From Candidatus Gastranaerophilales bacterium (GTDB lineage: Bacteria; Cyanobacteriota; Vampirovibrionia; Gastranaerophilales; Gastranaerophilaceae), in assembly GCA_944326485.1 (NCBI GenBank), contig CALVED010000002.1:1-64000 (forward strand): a stretch of 64,000 bases of DNA, read 5' to 3'. The notes under the pieces were generated by a model that was not told the origin of the DNA, searched no databases, and saw nothing but the letters and a program-made list of their open reading frames with translations. Every line of letters begins with the position of its first letter. Position 1 is the first letter of the stretch. The translations under genes and the position numbers were made by a program. This document shows positions 35,924 to 45,064 of this stretch, piece after piece.

Positions 35924-38536
35924 ATGAGAAAAATATTTATTGCAATTGCGATTATTTTTATAGGTTTAGTATCATATGCAGCAGATTGCTCAACATTTAA
36001 ATTAGATAATGGACAAACAGTTATAATAAAAGAAGTTCATGATAATCCAATTGTAATAGTAGATACTTGGATAAGAACAGGGTCTATAAATGAATCGGAT
36101 GAAAATAATGGGGTTGCTCATTTTCTTGAACATTTGTTTTTTAAAGGTACGTCAAAACATCCTGCTAAAGAATTTGATCAAATTTTAGAATCAAAAGGTG
36201 CTATTACAAATGCAGCAACAAGTAAAGATTTTACACATTATTATATTTTAATACCTTCACAATATTTTGAATTAGCTTTAGATTTACATTCAGATATGCT
36301 TCTTAATCCTTTAATACCAAGGAAAGAATTAGAGAAGGAAAGAAAGGTTGTAATTGAAGAAATAGCAAAGAATAATGATAAACCCACTACGGTTTTATAT
36401 AGAAATATGATTCAAAGTTTTTATAAAATACATCCTTATAAGAGAGATGTAATAGGCAATAAAGATGTTATAGAAACTATATCTAGAGAACAAATACTGG
36501 ATTTTTATAATAAATGGTATACACCAGAGAATATGACAACTGTAATTATTGGTGATATTGACACCCAAAAAGCATTTAATTTAGTTAAAAGTAAATTTAA
36601 TAAGCCTATATCAGAAAATTTAAAAAATAAAAAAATAGTATATAAGCTTGATAAAAAACCGGAACATCAAATAGAAAATAAAGCTGAAATGAAAGTCCAA
36701 ACCGGATATTTATTAATAGGTTTTAAAGGATGTAATTCTATTAACAATAAAGACTCTTATGCTTTGGATGTTCTTGCAACAATTCTTGGCGATGGTAAAT
36801 CTTCAAGATTATATAGGAGTATAAAAGAAGAAAAACAACTTGTACATTCTATATCTGCAGCTCATTCTTCTATGAGAGATGATTCAATTTTCTATATTTC
36901 TGCTAATTATGTCACTGAAGATATGGAAAAATTAAAGAATTCTATTTTCTATGAAATAGAAAGACTATATAAAAATGAAATAACAGATGAAGAAATACAA
37001 AAAGCAAAAAATATTATAGAAAGAGATACTTTTTATTCGAGAGAATCTGTATCAAATATAGCTGGAGAAATAGGTTATACAGTAACTTTGACAAATTCAC
37101 TGGATTATTATAAGAATTATCTTGATAACATAAATAAAGTTACTGCAGAAGATTTAAAACGAGTAGCTAAGACATATTTAAATAAAGATTCTGCTGTAAT
37201 TTCAATAGTAATGCCTGAAAAAAAAGGTAATCCTAAAGAAAATATAGATACAAATAAGAATTATCAGGCAAAAGTAATAAGTCAAGATAAAGATACAACA
37301 AAATACGAACTGGAAAATGGAGCTGTATTAGTGATAACTAAAAATACAGCAAATGACATTATTGCAATGGAAATGAGTGCTCGAGGCGGAAATAATCTTG
37401 AAAAGATTAAAGGTACAGCATATGTTACCGCCGAGGCTATGCTTAAAGGAACAAATAAATATAGAAATCAAGAGTTATCACAGATTTTGGAAGAAAATGG
37501 GATAAGATTAGTGCCTTCAGCAAGAGGCGATTCTTTTAGTGTTATCACTAAGTTTACGAAAAATGAAATAGATATTGCTTTAGATGTATTTTCGGAAGTT
37601 GTCAAGAATGCAACTTTGGATTCTTTTGATATAGAAAGAGTAAAAGCTGATAAATTATATGCGATAAAAAATCAGAAAAATACACCGGATAGTGTCGCTT
37701 TTGATGAATTTAAAACAGCGGTTTGGGATAATACTCCATTCGGGAATACAGGAAAAGTTTTGGAGAAAACGATTCCATTAATCCAAAGAGAAGATGTTAT
37801 AGACTATTACAAAAATTTATTTCCTGCCGAAAATGTTGTTATTACAATTAATGGGAATGTCGATGAGCAGTTGTTTATTAATTATTTTTCATCATTACTT
37901 GAAAATGATGGAAAACCTAAAATAAAACTTACTCAATATAAAGATAAATATAAATCTTTGACTAAGAATAAAATAGTAAAAGTAAATAAAGACTCACAAG
38001 CTGCGTGGTTAATATTGGGATGGTTAACTGACGGCGTTGTAAATGAAAAAGATTGGGCAACACTGCAGGTAATAGATTCTATTTTGGGTTCGGGTATGAG
38101 TTCGAGATTATTTACTCAATTAAGAGATGAACAAAGTCTTGCTTATCAGGTGGGTTCATCATATTCAGCTAATACTAATCAAGGAATTTTTGCTTTATAT
38201 ATTGCAACTAATCCTGATAATGTACAAGTAGCAAAAAATGGTATGTTTAATGAAATACAAAAATTGAAAACAGAATTTGTAACAGATAAAGAGTTATCAG
38301 AAGCAAAAGATAAATTGCTTGGTAATTTTGTGCTTTCTATGGAAACCAATATGGATAAAGCATCTGTTCTGAATGCATTGGAGTTAACAGATAGAGGATA
38401 TCTATTTTTAGACAGGTATCCGCAATTGATTAATTCAGTAACTTTACAAGATGTTATAAAAACAGCTAATAAATATTTCTCTAAACCATATATTTTTACT
38501 GTTGTAGGTCCTAATAAAAATATTGAAAAATTATAA
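35924..38536 (+). CDS. Exported M16-family zinc peptidase (tandem M16 domains)
   Basis: An 870-residue protein with a signal peptide (hydrophobic to residue ~19, S-Y-A-A). The first M16 unit has the inverted zinc motif H-F-L-E-H (His66, Glu69, His70) and the downstream Glu in V-V-I-E-E-I. The second pair of M16 domains starts near residue 450 and reads V-T-A-E-A-M at the equivalent site, so it lacks the zinc ligands; one active and one inactive half is the normal state of this family. It probably degrades peptides in the periplasm. aggat-type upstream sequence precedes the ATG. Loosely followed (28 bp) by the PilZ gene. Confidence 0.92.
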   Translation: MRKIFIAIAIIFIGLVSYAADCSTFKLDNGQTVIIKEVHDNPIVIVDTWIRTGSINESDENNGVAHFLEHLFFKGTSKHPAKEFDQILESKGAITNAATSKDFTHYYILIPSQYFELALDLHSDMLLNPLIPRKELEKERKVVIEEIAKNNDKPTTVLYRNMIQSFYKIHPYKRDVIGNKDVIETISREQILDFYNKWYTPENMTTVIIGDIDTQKAFNLVKSKFNKPISENLKNKKIVYKLDKKPEHQIENKAEMKVQTGYLLIGFKGCNSINNKDSYALDVLATILGDGKSSRLYRSIKEEKQLVHSISAAHSSMRDDSIFYISANYVTEDMEKLKNSIFYEIERLYKNEITDEEIQKAKNIIERDTFYSRESVSNIAGEIGYTVTLTNSLDYYKNYLDNINKVTAEDLKRVAKTYLNKDSAVISIVMPEKKGNPKENIDTNKNYQAKVISQDKDTTKYELENGAVLVITKNTANDIIAMEMSARGGNNLEKIKGTAYVTAEAMLKGTNKYRNQELSQILEENGIRLVPSARGDSFSVITKFTKNEIDIALDVFSEVVKNATLDSFDIERVKADKLYAIKNQKNTPDSVAFDEFKTAVWDNTPFGNTGKVLEKTIPLIQREDVIDYYKNLFPAENVVITINGNVDEQLFINYFSSLLENDGKPKIKLTQYKDKYKSLTKNKIVKVNKDSQAAWLILGWLTDGVVNEKDWATLQVIDSILGSGMSSRLFTQLRDEQSLAYQVGSSYSANTNQGIFALYIATNPDNVQVAKNGMFNEIQKLKTEFVTDKELSEAKDKLLGNFVLSMETNMDKASVLNALELTDRGYLFLDRYPQLINSVTLQDVIKTANKYFSKPYIFTVVGPNKNIEKL

Positions 38537-38564
38537 AATATAAGATAAATTTAAATAAGAAAAA

Positions 38565-39146
38565 ATGAGAAACGAAATATTTGAAAATAAAGAGTTTAAT
38601 ATTCTTTCAAGAAGTATAGATAATGCTTCAAAATGTTGTGTTATAGAAGTATGTGATGATTGTTTCAAAGTTAAATTGGAAGAATTTAATAAATATGAAA
38701 CAGATGAATCTGTTGAATTATTTTCAATGACTAAAAAAGGACAATTATACTTTGAAACAATAATTAAAGAAGTAAATAATGACATTCTTTCAATTTGGTT
38801 TCCTATAACATATAAGTATCTGCAAAGAAGAGAGTATTCAAGGATACAATCTGACAAAACTATATTGTTAAATAATGGCGAACAAGAAATTACTGCAAGA
38901 ATTATAGATATAAGTGCAGGTGGGATGAAATTATCAGTAAAAGAGCAATTAAAACTTCTTACAGAATATAATATAAAAATTGAAATAGAAAATAGATTGA
39001 TAGAAAGTATCTTTGAGCCAATAAGAATAGAAGTTATACAAGATGAATTTGTAGTTTCAGGTCGTTTTAAAAATCTTTCTAATTATGATCGGGTTGCAAT
39101 GGTTCAATATTGTTTTAGAAGGCAAATAGAGAATAATAATAAATAA
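38565..39146 (+). CDS. PilZ-domain c-di-GMP receptor (YcgR-like)
   Basis: A 193-residue protein with an N-terminal beta-rich module (about 1-85) followed by a PilZ domain. The c-di-GMP binding residues are present: Q-R-R-E-Y-S-R (R-x-x-x-R type) at about 87-93 and D-I-S-A-G-G-M-K (D/N-x-S-x-x-G) near 117-124. This two-domain layout matches YcgR-type flagellar or pilus brakes. It stands immediately before a histidine kinase and an HD-GYP phosphodiesterase, so it is probably an output of the same c-di-GMP circuit. No flagellar gene is in the window; type IV pili are the likelier target. Confidence 0.88.
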   Translation: MRNEIFENKEFNILSRSIDNASKCCVIEVCDDCFKVKLEEFNKYETDESVELFSMTKKGQLYFETIIKEVNNDILSIWFPITYKYLQRREYSRIQSDKTILLNNGEQEITARIIDISAGGMKLSVKEQLKLLTEYNIKIEIENRLIESIFEPIRIEVIQDEFVVSGRFKNLSNYDRVAMVQYCFRRQIENNNK

Positions 39147-39215
39147 ACTTGTAAAAGAGTTTAAAATATTGTTAAATAAGTATAGAACAAGCATATAAAA
39201 GCAGGATTTAAATAA

Positions 39216-40868
39216 GTGATAAAGAAAGTTGAGAAAAAGAAGAAAAGATTAAGATATAGGGGATTTTCTCTGCGATTTAATAATACAATTACATTAAGTA
39301 TAATGTTTGTAATCATTGTTACTGTTAGTATTGTTGAACTTATAATGTATGTTTATTCGCAAGATAGTGTAAAAAGTCTTCAAAATGAGTTATCTGCTGA
39401 TTTTATATCAAATTTACAAGTTTTCAATAAAGATTTATATACAAAGAACTTTTCTTCAATCCAAACTGATTTAAATAATGTTTTGTCTGGTAGCTATATA
39501 GTGAATTATGTTGTTATATTAAATTCTGATATGGAAGAAGTATATAATTCTCTTTCAAAAGATTCACAATATATATTTAGAACACCAAATAATCCGGCTA
39601 CTTTTAAGTTAAAATTTGCACCGGATATAGATAGAAAAAATGTACGTACTATATACATAAAAAAGGTCAATTATAACATTTACATAGGAATGACTCAGAG
39701 TAACTTCCTTGAAAGATATATTTTAAGTATGGAAAATTTTGTACGTATATTTTTCAGTATAATATTAATATCAAGTATAGTTGCATCTTTCTTATTGGCA
39801 CGTAGTATTGCAAAACCACTTGCTACAATGGAAGAAACTGTATCAAAAATAGCTAAGGGTGATTTATCCGGAAGGTTAGAATATACAAAGTATTATGAAA
39901 TAAATCAATTGGTTCAATCATATAATATGATGGCAAATGCTTTACAGAGATTGTATTCCACATTAGAAACTCAAGTTCAGGATAGAACTAAGGAATTAAA
40001 AAGTGCATATGCAGAACTTCAAAATACACAGGCAATGATGGTCCATTCTGAGAAAATGAAATCATTGGGTGAACTTGTTGCCGGTATTATGCATGAAATA
40101 AATAATCCTATAAATTTTATATATGGGAATATGACTCATTTAAGTAATTATTCAAAAGATTTAGTAGAAGTAATAGAAGCATACACAAAATATGATGATA
40201 ATTTAACTCCGGAACATTTGAAAGAAATAAATGATCTTAAAAATACAATAGATTATGAATTTTTGAAATCAGATATGCCGGATTTGATAAAAAGTTGTAA
40301 AGAAGGTGCTGATAGGGCAAAAAACATAATACAAGATTTAAAGAGTTTTTCGAGAATGGAAGAAGTATCTATTACAGATGTTGATATTCCTCATGAAATT
40401 GATACAACATTAAATATACTTCATAATAAGTTAAAGAATAAGGCAGAAATACATAAAGAATATATGGAAAATGTTCCAAAAATAGAAGCATTTGGCGGAC
40501 AGTTAAATCAAGTGTTTATGAATATACTAGATAATGCTGCCGGGGCAATTCAAGATAAAGGTGATATTTGGATAAGAATAAAGAAGGATAATACTGGTAA
40601 GAATTTGATAATGGAGATAGAAGATAATGGCTCCGGCATGGATGAAGAGACAACAAGAAAAGTATTTAATCCTTTTTTCACTACAAAACCTGTTGGACAA
40701 GGTACAGGATTGGGTATGTCAATAACATATAAAATTATAAAAAATCATCAAGGTGATATTAAGGTGGAATCAAAAAAGGGAGTAGGAACGAAATTTATTA
40801 TAAGACTTCCTATAAATATAGATAGAGAAAAATTAAATGCTGCAATGCTAAGTGAAGGAGAGGCATAA
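39216..40868 (+). CDS. Membrane-bound sensor histidine kinase
   Basis: A 550-residue kinase with a basic N-terminus and TM1 (about 24-46). A periplasmic sensor loop of ~130 residues without a recognised fold is followed by TM2 (about 175-196), HAMP (about 198-250) and a coiled coil. The dimerisation domain has S-L-G-E-L-V-A-G-I-M-H-E-I-N-N-P (phospho-His near 293). The catalytic domain has N (N-I-L-D-N-A-A-G-A), G1 D-N-G-S-G-M, F-x-P-F-F-T-T-K and G2 G-T-G-L-G-M-S. It starts with GTG. Its stop overlaps the start of the response regulator gene by one base, so it is the cognate partner. Confidence 0.95.
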   Translation: MIKKVEKKKKRLRYRGFSLRFNNTITLSIMFVIIVTVSIVELIMYVYSQDSVKSLQNELSADFISNLQVFNKDLYTKNFSSIQTDLNNVLSGSYIVNYVVILNSDMEEVYNSLSKDSQYIFRTPNNPATFKLKFAPDIDRKNVRTIYIKKVNYNIYIGMTQSNFLERYILSMENFVRIFFSIILISSIVASFLLARSIAKPLATMEETVSKIAKGDLSGRLEYTKYYEINQLVQSYNMMANALQRLYSTLETQVQDRTKELKSAYAELQNTQAMMVHSEKMKSLGELVAGIMHEINNPINFIYGNMTHLSNYSKDLVEVIEAYTKYDDNLTPEHLKEINDLKNTIDYEFLKSDMPDLIKSCKEGADRAKNIIQDLKSFSRMEEVSITDVDIPHEIDTTLNILHNKLKNKAEIHKEYMENVPKIEAFGGQLNQVFMNILDNAAGAIQDKGDIWIRIKKDNTGKNLIMEIEDNGSGMDEETTRKVFNPFFTTKPVGQGTGLGMSITYKIIKNHQGDIKVESKKGVGTKFIIRLPINIDREKLNAAMLSEGEA

Positions 40869-41872
40869 TGATAGATAAATATAAAATATTAATAGTTGAT
40901 GATGAACCGGATAACTTAGCATTATTATATAGGACATTAAGAGGGAAATATGATATAGCAAAATCAACATCACCTCTAATGGCGTTAGAGATGTTGAAAC
41001 AGGAAAAATTTCACTGCATATTATCAGATCACAAAATGCCGGAAATGGATGGAGTTGAATTTTTAAAAAGAGCAAGTGAAATATCACCTGATACAATGAG
41101 GCTTTTAGTAACAGCATATTCTGATGCAGGAATATTAATTGATGCTATTAACTATGCAAAAATATACAGATATATAAAAAAGCCTTATAATCCTGATGAA
41201 CTTTTGTTGGTTGTTCAAAATGCTTTAGAATATTTGCAATTAAAAATGGATAATAGTTCTTTAATCAATGATTTAAAAGAATTGTTTGCCGGTACGATTA
41301 CAGCAATAGTTGAAGCATTAGATGCTAAAGATTCATATACTTTAGGTAGAAGTAGAAGAGTTACATATTATGCTGTAAAAATTGCTAAATCATTACATTT
41401 AAGTGATATTACAACAGGAAAAATTGAGCTTGCTGGTTTATTACATGATATAGGTATGATTGGTGTCTCAGATGATATTCTTTCTAAGGTAGAAAAATTA
41501 TCAGTTGATGAATATAATGAGATAAAAAAACATGTACATCATAGTGTGAAGATTTTAGATGATATAAAACAGTTAAATGATGTAGTTGAAATAATAAAAT
41601 ATCACCATGAACATTATGATGGTAATGGATATCCATATGGAATAAAAGGTGATGACATACCAATAGGTTCAAGAATAATAGCAGTAGCTGATGCTTTTGA
41701 TAGTATGATAACGCCAAAAGTATATAGACAACATATATCACCAGATGATGCTTTAAGGTATATAAAAGAATTGGCAGGAAAACAATTTGATCCTGTAGTA
41801 GTTGAACATTTGGAAATTATAATGCCTTCTGCTGTAAGAGAAATAAGAGAAATGGAAAATCAAAAACAATAG
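40868..41872 (+). CDS. Response regulator with HD-GYP c-di-GMP phosphodiesterase domain
   Basis: A 334-residue two-domain protein. Receiver (about 1-125): I-L-I-V-D-D-E-P, the phospho-acceptor Asp in I-L-S-D-H-K-M-P, and the conserved T-A-Y and I-K-K-P. HD-GYP (about 140-330): L-L-H-D-I-G-M-I-G with the metal-binding HD, H-V-H-H, Y-H-H-E-H-Y-D-G-N-G-Y-P, and A-V-A-D-A-F-D. HD-GYP enzymes hydrolyse c-di-GMP to pGpG or GMP. Translationally coupled (1-base overlap) to the kinase and just downstream of a PilZ receptor, it would lower c-di-GMP on signal. A partial repeat follows 3 bp after the stop. Confidence 0.96.
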   Translation: MIDKYKILIVDDEPDNLALLYRTLRGKYDIAKSTSPLMALEMLKQEKFHCILSDHKMPEMDGVEFLKRASEISPDTMRLLVTAYSDAGILIDAINYAKIYRYIKKPYNPDELLLVVQNALEYLQLKMDNSSLINDLKELFAGTITAIVEALDAKDSYTLGRSRRVTYYAVKIAKSLHLSDITTGKIELAGLLHDIGMIGVSDDILSKVEKLSVDEYNEIKKHVHHSVKILDDIKQLNDVVEIIKYHHEHYDGNGYPYGIKGDDIPIGSRIIAVADAFDSMITPKVYRQHISPDDALRYIKELAGKQFDPVVVEHLEIIMPSAVREIREMENQKQ

Positions 41873-41875
41873 AAT

Positions 41876-41922
41876 TGTCCAAGAAATAATTCATGATAAG
41901 CTGAATTGTGAGTAAATTCTCT
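41876..41922 (+). repeat. Dispersed intergenic repeat, copy 6 (hairpin 1 only)
   Basis: tgtccaagaaataattcatgataagctg and a following gtgagtaaatt correspond to the left third of complete copies. Hairpin 2 is missing. It starts 3 bp after the HD-GYP stop. Confidence 0.6.
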
Positions 41923-41995
41923 TAGATAAATTATAAAATACATAATCTTTTGTGATAATATGAATTTATTAGAAAAGAATAGAGGTTTTATTTTT

Positions 41996-43723
41996 ATGAG
42001 AATGTCAAAGCTTTTTGTTCAGACTTTAAGAGAGTTTCCATCTGATGCCGAAGTAATAAGTCATAAATTACTTGTAAGAGCAGGATATATAAGAAAATTA
42101 GCAAATGGTATATATAATTACCTGCCCTTAATGTGGCGAGTATTGAAGAAGATAGAGTCTATTGTTAGAGAAGAAATGGATAATGCAGGTGCTCAAGAGT
42201 TATTAATGCCTTTTGTTCAGCCTGCGGAATTATGGCAAGAGTCAGGAAGATGGGATGTATATGGTAAAGAGTTAATGAGATTGAAAGACAGGCACTCAAG
42301 AGAAATGTGTCTTGGACCAACTCATGAAGAAGTTATAACATCAATTGCAAGAGAAGGAATTCGTTCTTATAAACAATTACCTATAAATTTGTATCAAATA
42401 CAATCCAAGTTCCGAGACGAAATAAGACCAAGATTTGGATTATTGCGTGGCCGTGAATTTATAATGAAGGATGCATATAGTTTTGATATTGATGAAGAAG
42501 GGCTTGATAAATCATATCAAATAATGGCAGATGCATATAAAAGAATATTTGAAAGATGCGGTTTAGAAACAAAGATGGTTCAATCAGATTCAGGAGCAAT
42601 CGGCGGAAGTGTTTCTCATGAATTTATGGTTTTGGTAAATGAAGAATCTGAGAATAATGCAGGCGAAAATGATGTATTTTATTGTACAAAATGTGGGTAT
42701 AGTGCAAACTCAAATCATGCGGTATCGGTTTTAAATCCTGTTATAACTGAAGGTAAATATACAAAATCAGAGATAATAGATACTCCGAATACACATTCAA
42801 TTGATGAATTAGCAAATTTTCTAAATATTCCTGAAAGTATAATATGTAAATGTTTAATATATGTAGTTGATGGTAAATATGTTGCAGCTTTAATTAGAGG
42901 TGATAGAACTGTTGAAGAAACAAAATTAATGAATGTATTCGCAGGCAACGATATTAGAATAGCAAGAAATGATGAGATAGAAGAAATAATGCAATTGAGC
43001 GGATACAGTGCAATTGCAGGGTTTATTGGACCAAAAGGATTAAAAAATGTTGAAATAGTTGCAGATGAAACAGTGAAAGATTTAAAGAATTTTGTTATTG
43101 GATGTAACGTAAATGATAAACATTTAGTTGGAGCAAATTGGGGGGTAGATGTTGAACTTCCTTCGAAAATTGCTGATATTAGATTGGTAGAAGAAAATGA
43201 TAAGTGTATCGACTGCGGAAGTCCTTTAAAAGTTACAAAAGGAATAGAAGTAGGTAATATTTTTAAACTTGGTACAAAATATTCTAAGAAGATGAATGCA
43301 ACATTTACAGATAAAAATGGACAAGAAAAACCATTTATAATGGGGTGCTATGGTATAGGTATATCAAGAACGGCAGCAGCTGCAGTAGAAAGACATCATG
43401 ATGAGTACGGAATAATATGGCCAATAGCTATTGCTCCATATAAAGTGATTGTGGTTCCTGTAAGTGATCAGGATGAAACTCAAATGAAAGTTGCAGAATA
43501 CATATATAATAAATTACTTGATTCGAAAGTAGAAGTTCTGTTGGATGATAGATCTGAAAGAGCAGGTGTTAAACTTAAAGATGCAGATTTAATTGGTATA
43601 CCTTATCGTATAACAGTTGGCAAAACAATTAAAGATAATCTTGTTGAATTTAAGACAAGAGCCGGAAATATAACAGAGACAATTTCGCCGGATGATGCAA
43701 TTGCAAAAATTTTATCTATATAA
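41996..43723 (+). CDS. proS: Proline--tRNA ligase
   Basis: A 575-residue class II synthetase of the bacterial type, with the editing (INS) domain between motifs 2 and 3. Visible features are A-D-A-E-V-I-S-H-K-L-L-V-R-A-G-Y-I-R-K-L-A at the N-terminus (motif 1 region), L-G-P-T-H-E-E-V, R-D-E-I-R-P-R-F-G-L-L-R-G-R-E-F (motif 2), C-x-x-C pairs in the insert and G-C-Y-G-I-G-I-S-R (motif 3). The ATG at 41996 gives MRMSK, the conserved N-terminus; the upstream frame adds 12 unmatched residues. It is followed by a strong terminator. Confidence 0.97.
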   Translation: MRMSKLFVQTLREFPSDAEVISHKLLVRAGYIRKLANGIYNYLPLMWRVLKKIESIVREEMDNAGAQELLMPFVQPAELWQESGRWDVYGKELMRLKDRHSREMCLGPTHEEVITSIAREGIRSYKQLPINLYQIQSKFRDEIRPRFGLLRGREFIMKDAYSFDIDEEGLDKSYQIMADAYKRIFERCGLETKMVQSDSGAIGGSVSHEFMVLVNEESENNAGENDVFYCTKCGYSANSNHAVSVLNPVITEGKYTKSEIIDTPNTHSIDELANFLNIPESIICKCLIYVVDGKYVAALIRGDRTVEETKLMNVFAGNDIRIARNDEIEEIMQLSGYSAIAGFIGPKGLKNVEIVADETVKDLKNFVIGCNVNDKHLVGANWGVDVELPSKIADIRLVEENDKCIDCGSPLKVTKGIEVGNIFKLGTKYSKKMNATFTDKNGQEKPFIMGCYGIGISRTAAAAVERHHDEYGIIWPIAIAPYKVIVVPVSDQDETQMKVAEYIYNKLLDSKVEVLLDDRSERAGVKLKDADLIGIPYRITVGKTIKDNLVEFKTRAGNITETISPDDAIAKILSI

Positions 43724-43757
43724 CGTTGGAATAATAAAAATAAGTTAATATAAGAAA

Positions 43758-43797
43758 TCTGATTGTTAAATATTTCTTAACAATCAGACTTTTTTTA
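43758..43797 (+). terminator. Rho-independent terminator after proS
   Basis: A perfect 12-bp stem, tctgattgttaa with ttaacaatcaga, is followed by a T run. It lies 34 bp after proS. Confidence 0.92.
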
Positions 43798-43850
43798 TCA
43801 ATTAATAATATTTATAATACTTGAGTTATTGAGTATAAGGAAAATTTATA

Positions 43851-44876
43851 TTGATTTCTATTTCATCATATTGTGATATAAAAAATAATAAATATTTAAA
43901 CAGTTTTGCGGCAAATAGGCCAAAAGTAAACAGTTTTAGTGGTGCAGATGTTGTTAATATACTTTCACAAGGTGATAAAGCACTAAATGAGAATAGAATA
44001 GAAGAAGCTCTAAAGTATTATCAAGAGGCATTAAAAATAGCTCCTGATAATACCGATATAAATAGGAAATTAGGAAAAACATACCATAAATTAAAAAATT
44101 ATGATTTAGCTGAAGAAAATTTTAAAATATATTTGAAAGCAAATGAAAAAGATGCTGAAGTATGGATAGAATTAGGAGAATCTCAAAGACAAAAGGCCTC
44201 ATACAGAGAAGCAAAAAACAGCTTTGAAACAGCCTTAAGTATAGAACCAAGTAATGACTTGGCAAGGAGAAGTATATTAGAAACAGAAAATAATATATTA
44301 AGTTGTTTTTCTCCTCAAAGAGCTTATGAAGAAAAACAAGAATATGCACAAAATAACTTAAAAGAAGCATTAAGAATGGCTGTAGAGTATATGACACCAA
44401 ATTATATGCAAGATTTAGCTAATGTAGAAATAAAATATGGACAAACTGCTTCTATGGGTGGGACATCAAATATTGCCCAATATGAAGATTCAATTAAAAC
44501 AATAACAATTTCTAATGCATATCAATATGCATCACCACAAGTTATTGCGGCATATTTAGTACATGAATCTGTGCACGCAAAAGATGCGGATCCTTATACT
44601 TCAGTGCGAGAAGAACAAGATGCATATGAAATAGCAACAAAGTTTTGGATAAAATATTCAAACGGAATAAATGATCCTGAAATGGATTATGCTGCAGATT
44701 TATATAAGAAGTCACCAACACAATTACGTGACAGAGTTGAAGAAATTTATGTTTTAAGAGATCCTTCTATTGCAAAAACATCACCAAATCATCCTCCTGA
44801 AAAAAAGAAATTTTTTAATTTTTCAAAGCAAAATGCTGCTACACAATCAATAAAAAGATATGATATTATTGCATAA
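43851..44876 (+). CDS. Tagged TPR protein with HExxH zinc-peptidase motif
   Basis: A 341-residue protein. Residues 27-31 read N-S-F-S-G, a variant of the N-terminal tag. Three TPR units follow (about 36-145, with A-L-K-Y-Y-Q-E-A-L-K-I-A-P-D-N). A C-terminal domain then carries V-H-E-S-V-H-A-K-D (about 237-245), a zinc-binding HExxH, with E-E-Q-D-A-Y-E ~13 residues later as candidate third ligand. It is therefore a putative metallopeptidase with a protein-binding scaffold. No signal peptide is seen. It uses a TTG start with aagga nine bases upstream; no ATG exists near the 5' end. It is the first of five neighbouring genes with the tag or a variant. Confidence 0.72.
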   Translation: MISISSYCDIKNNKYLNSFAANRPKVNSFSGADVVNILSQGDKALNENRIEEALKYYQEALKIAPDNTDINRKLGKTYHKLKNYDLAEENFKIYLKANEKDAEVWIELGESQRQKASYREAKNSFETALSIEPSNDLARRSILETENNILSCFSPQRAYEEKQEYAQNNLKEALRMAVEYMTPNYMQDLANVEIKYGQTASMGGTSNIAQYEDSIKTITISNAYQYASPQVIAAYLVHESVHAKDADPYTSVREEQDAYEIATKFWIKYSNGINDPEMDYAADLYKKSPTQLRDRVEEIYVLRDPSIAKTSPNHPPEKKKFFNFSKQNAATQSIKRYDIIA

Positions 44877-44882
44877 TTAATA

Positions 44883-45053
44883 TGTCTTAGAATAAGTTAC
44901 TATAAGTTAAAAGTTTAAGTGAATTTTATTACAAAACGAACAAAAACTTTGTCTCTGAGTGAGCTTATATCCTTGCTGAAATTGATGTAGTCAGAAATGT
45001 GAGTACTTTGTTAGCGAGGATAATTAGGTAACAAAAAACGATAATAGATTAAT
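44883..45053 (+). repeat. Dispersed intergenic repeat, copy 7 (long form, diverged)
   Basis: Has the long-form middle (acaaaacgaacaaaaactttg ... gagtgagcttatatcc) and hairpin 2 (gagtactttgttagcgagga). The left hairpin is diverged (aataagttactataag). It lies between two convergent tagged genes. Confidence 0.75.
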
Positions 45054-45064
45054 TAGAAAAAATT

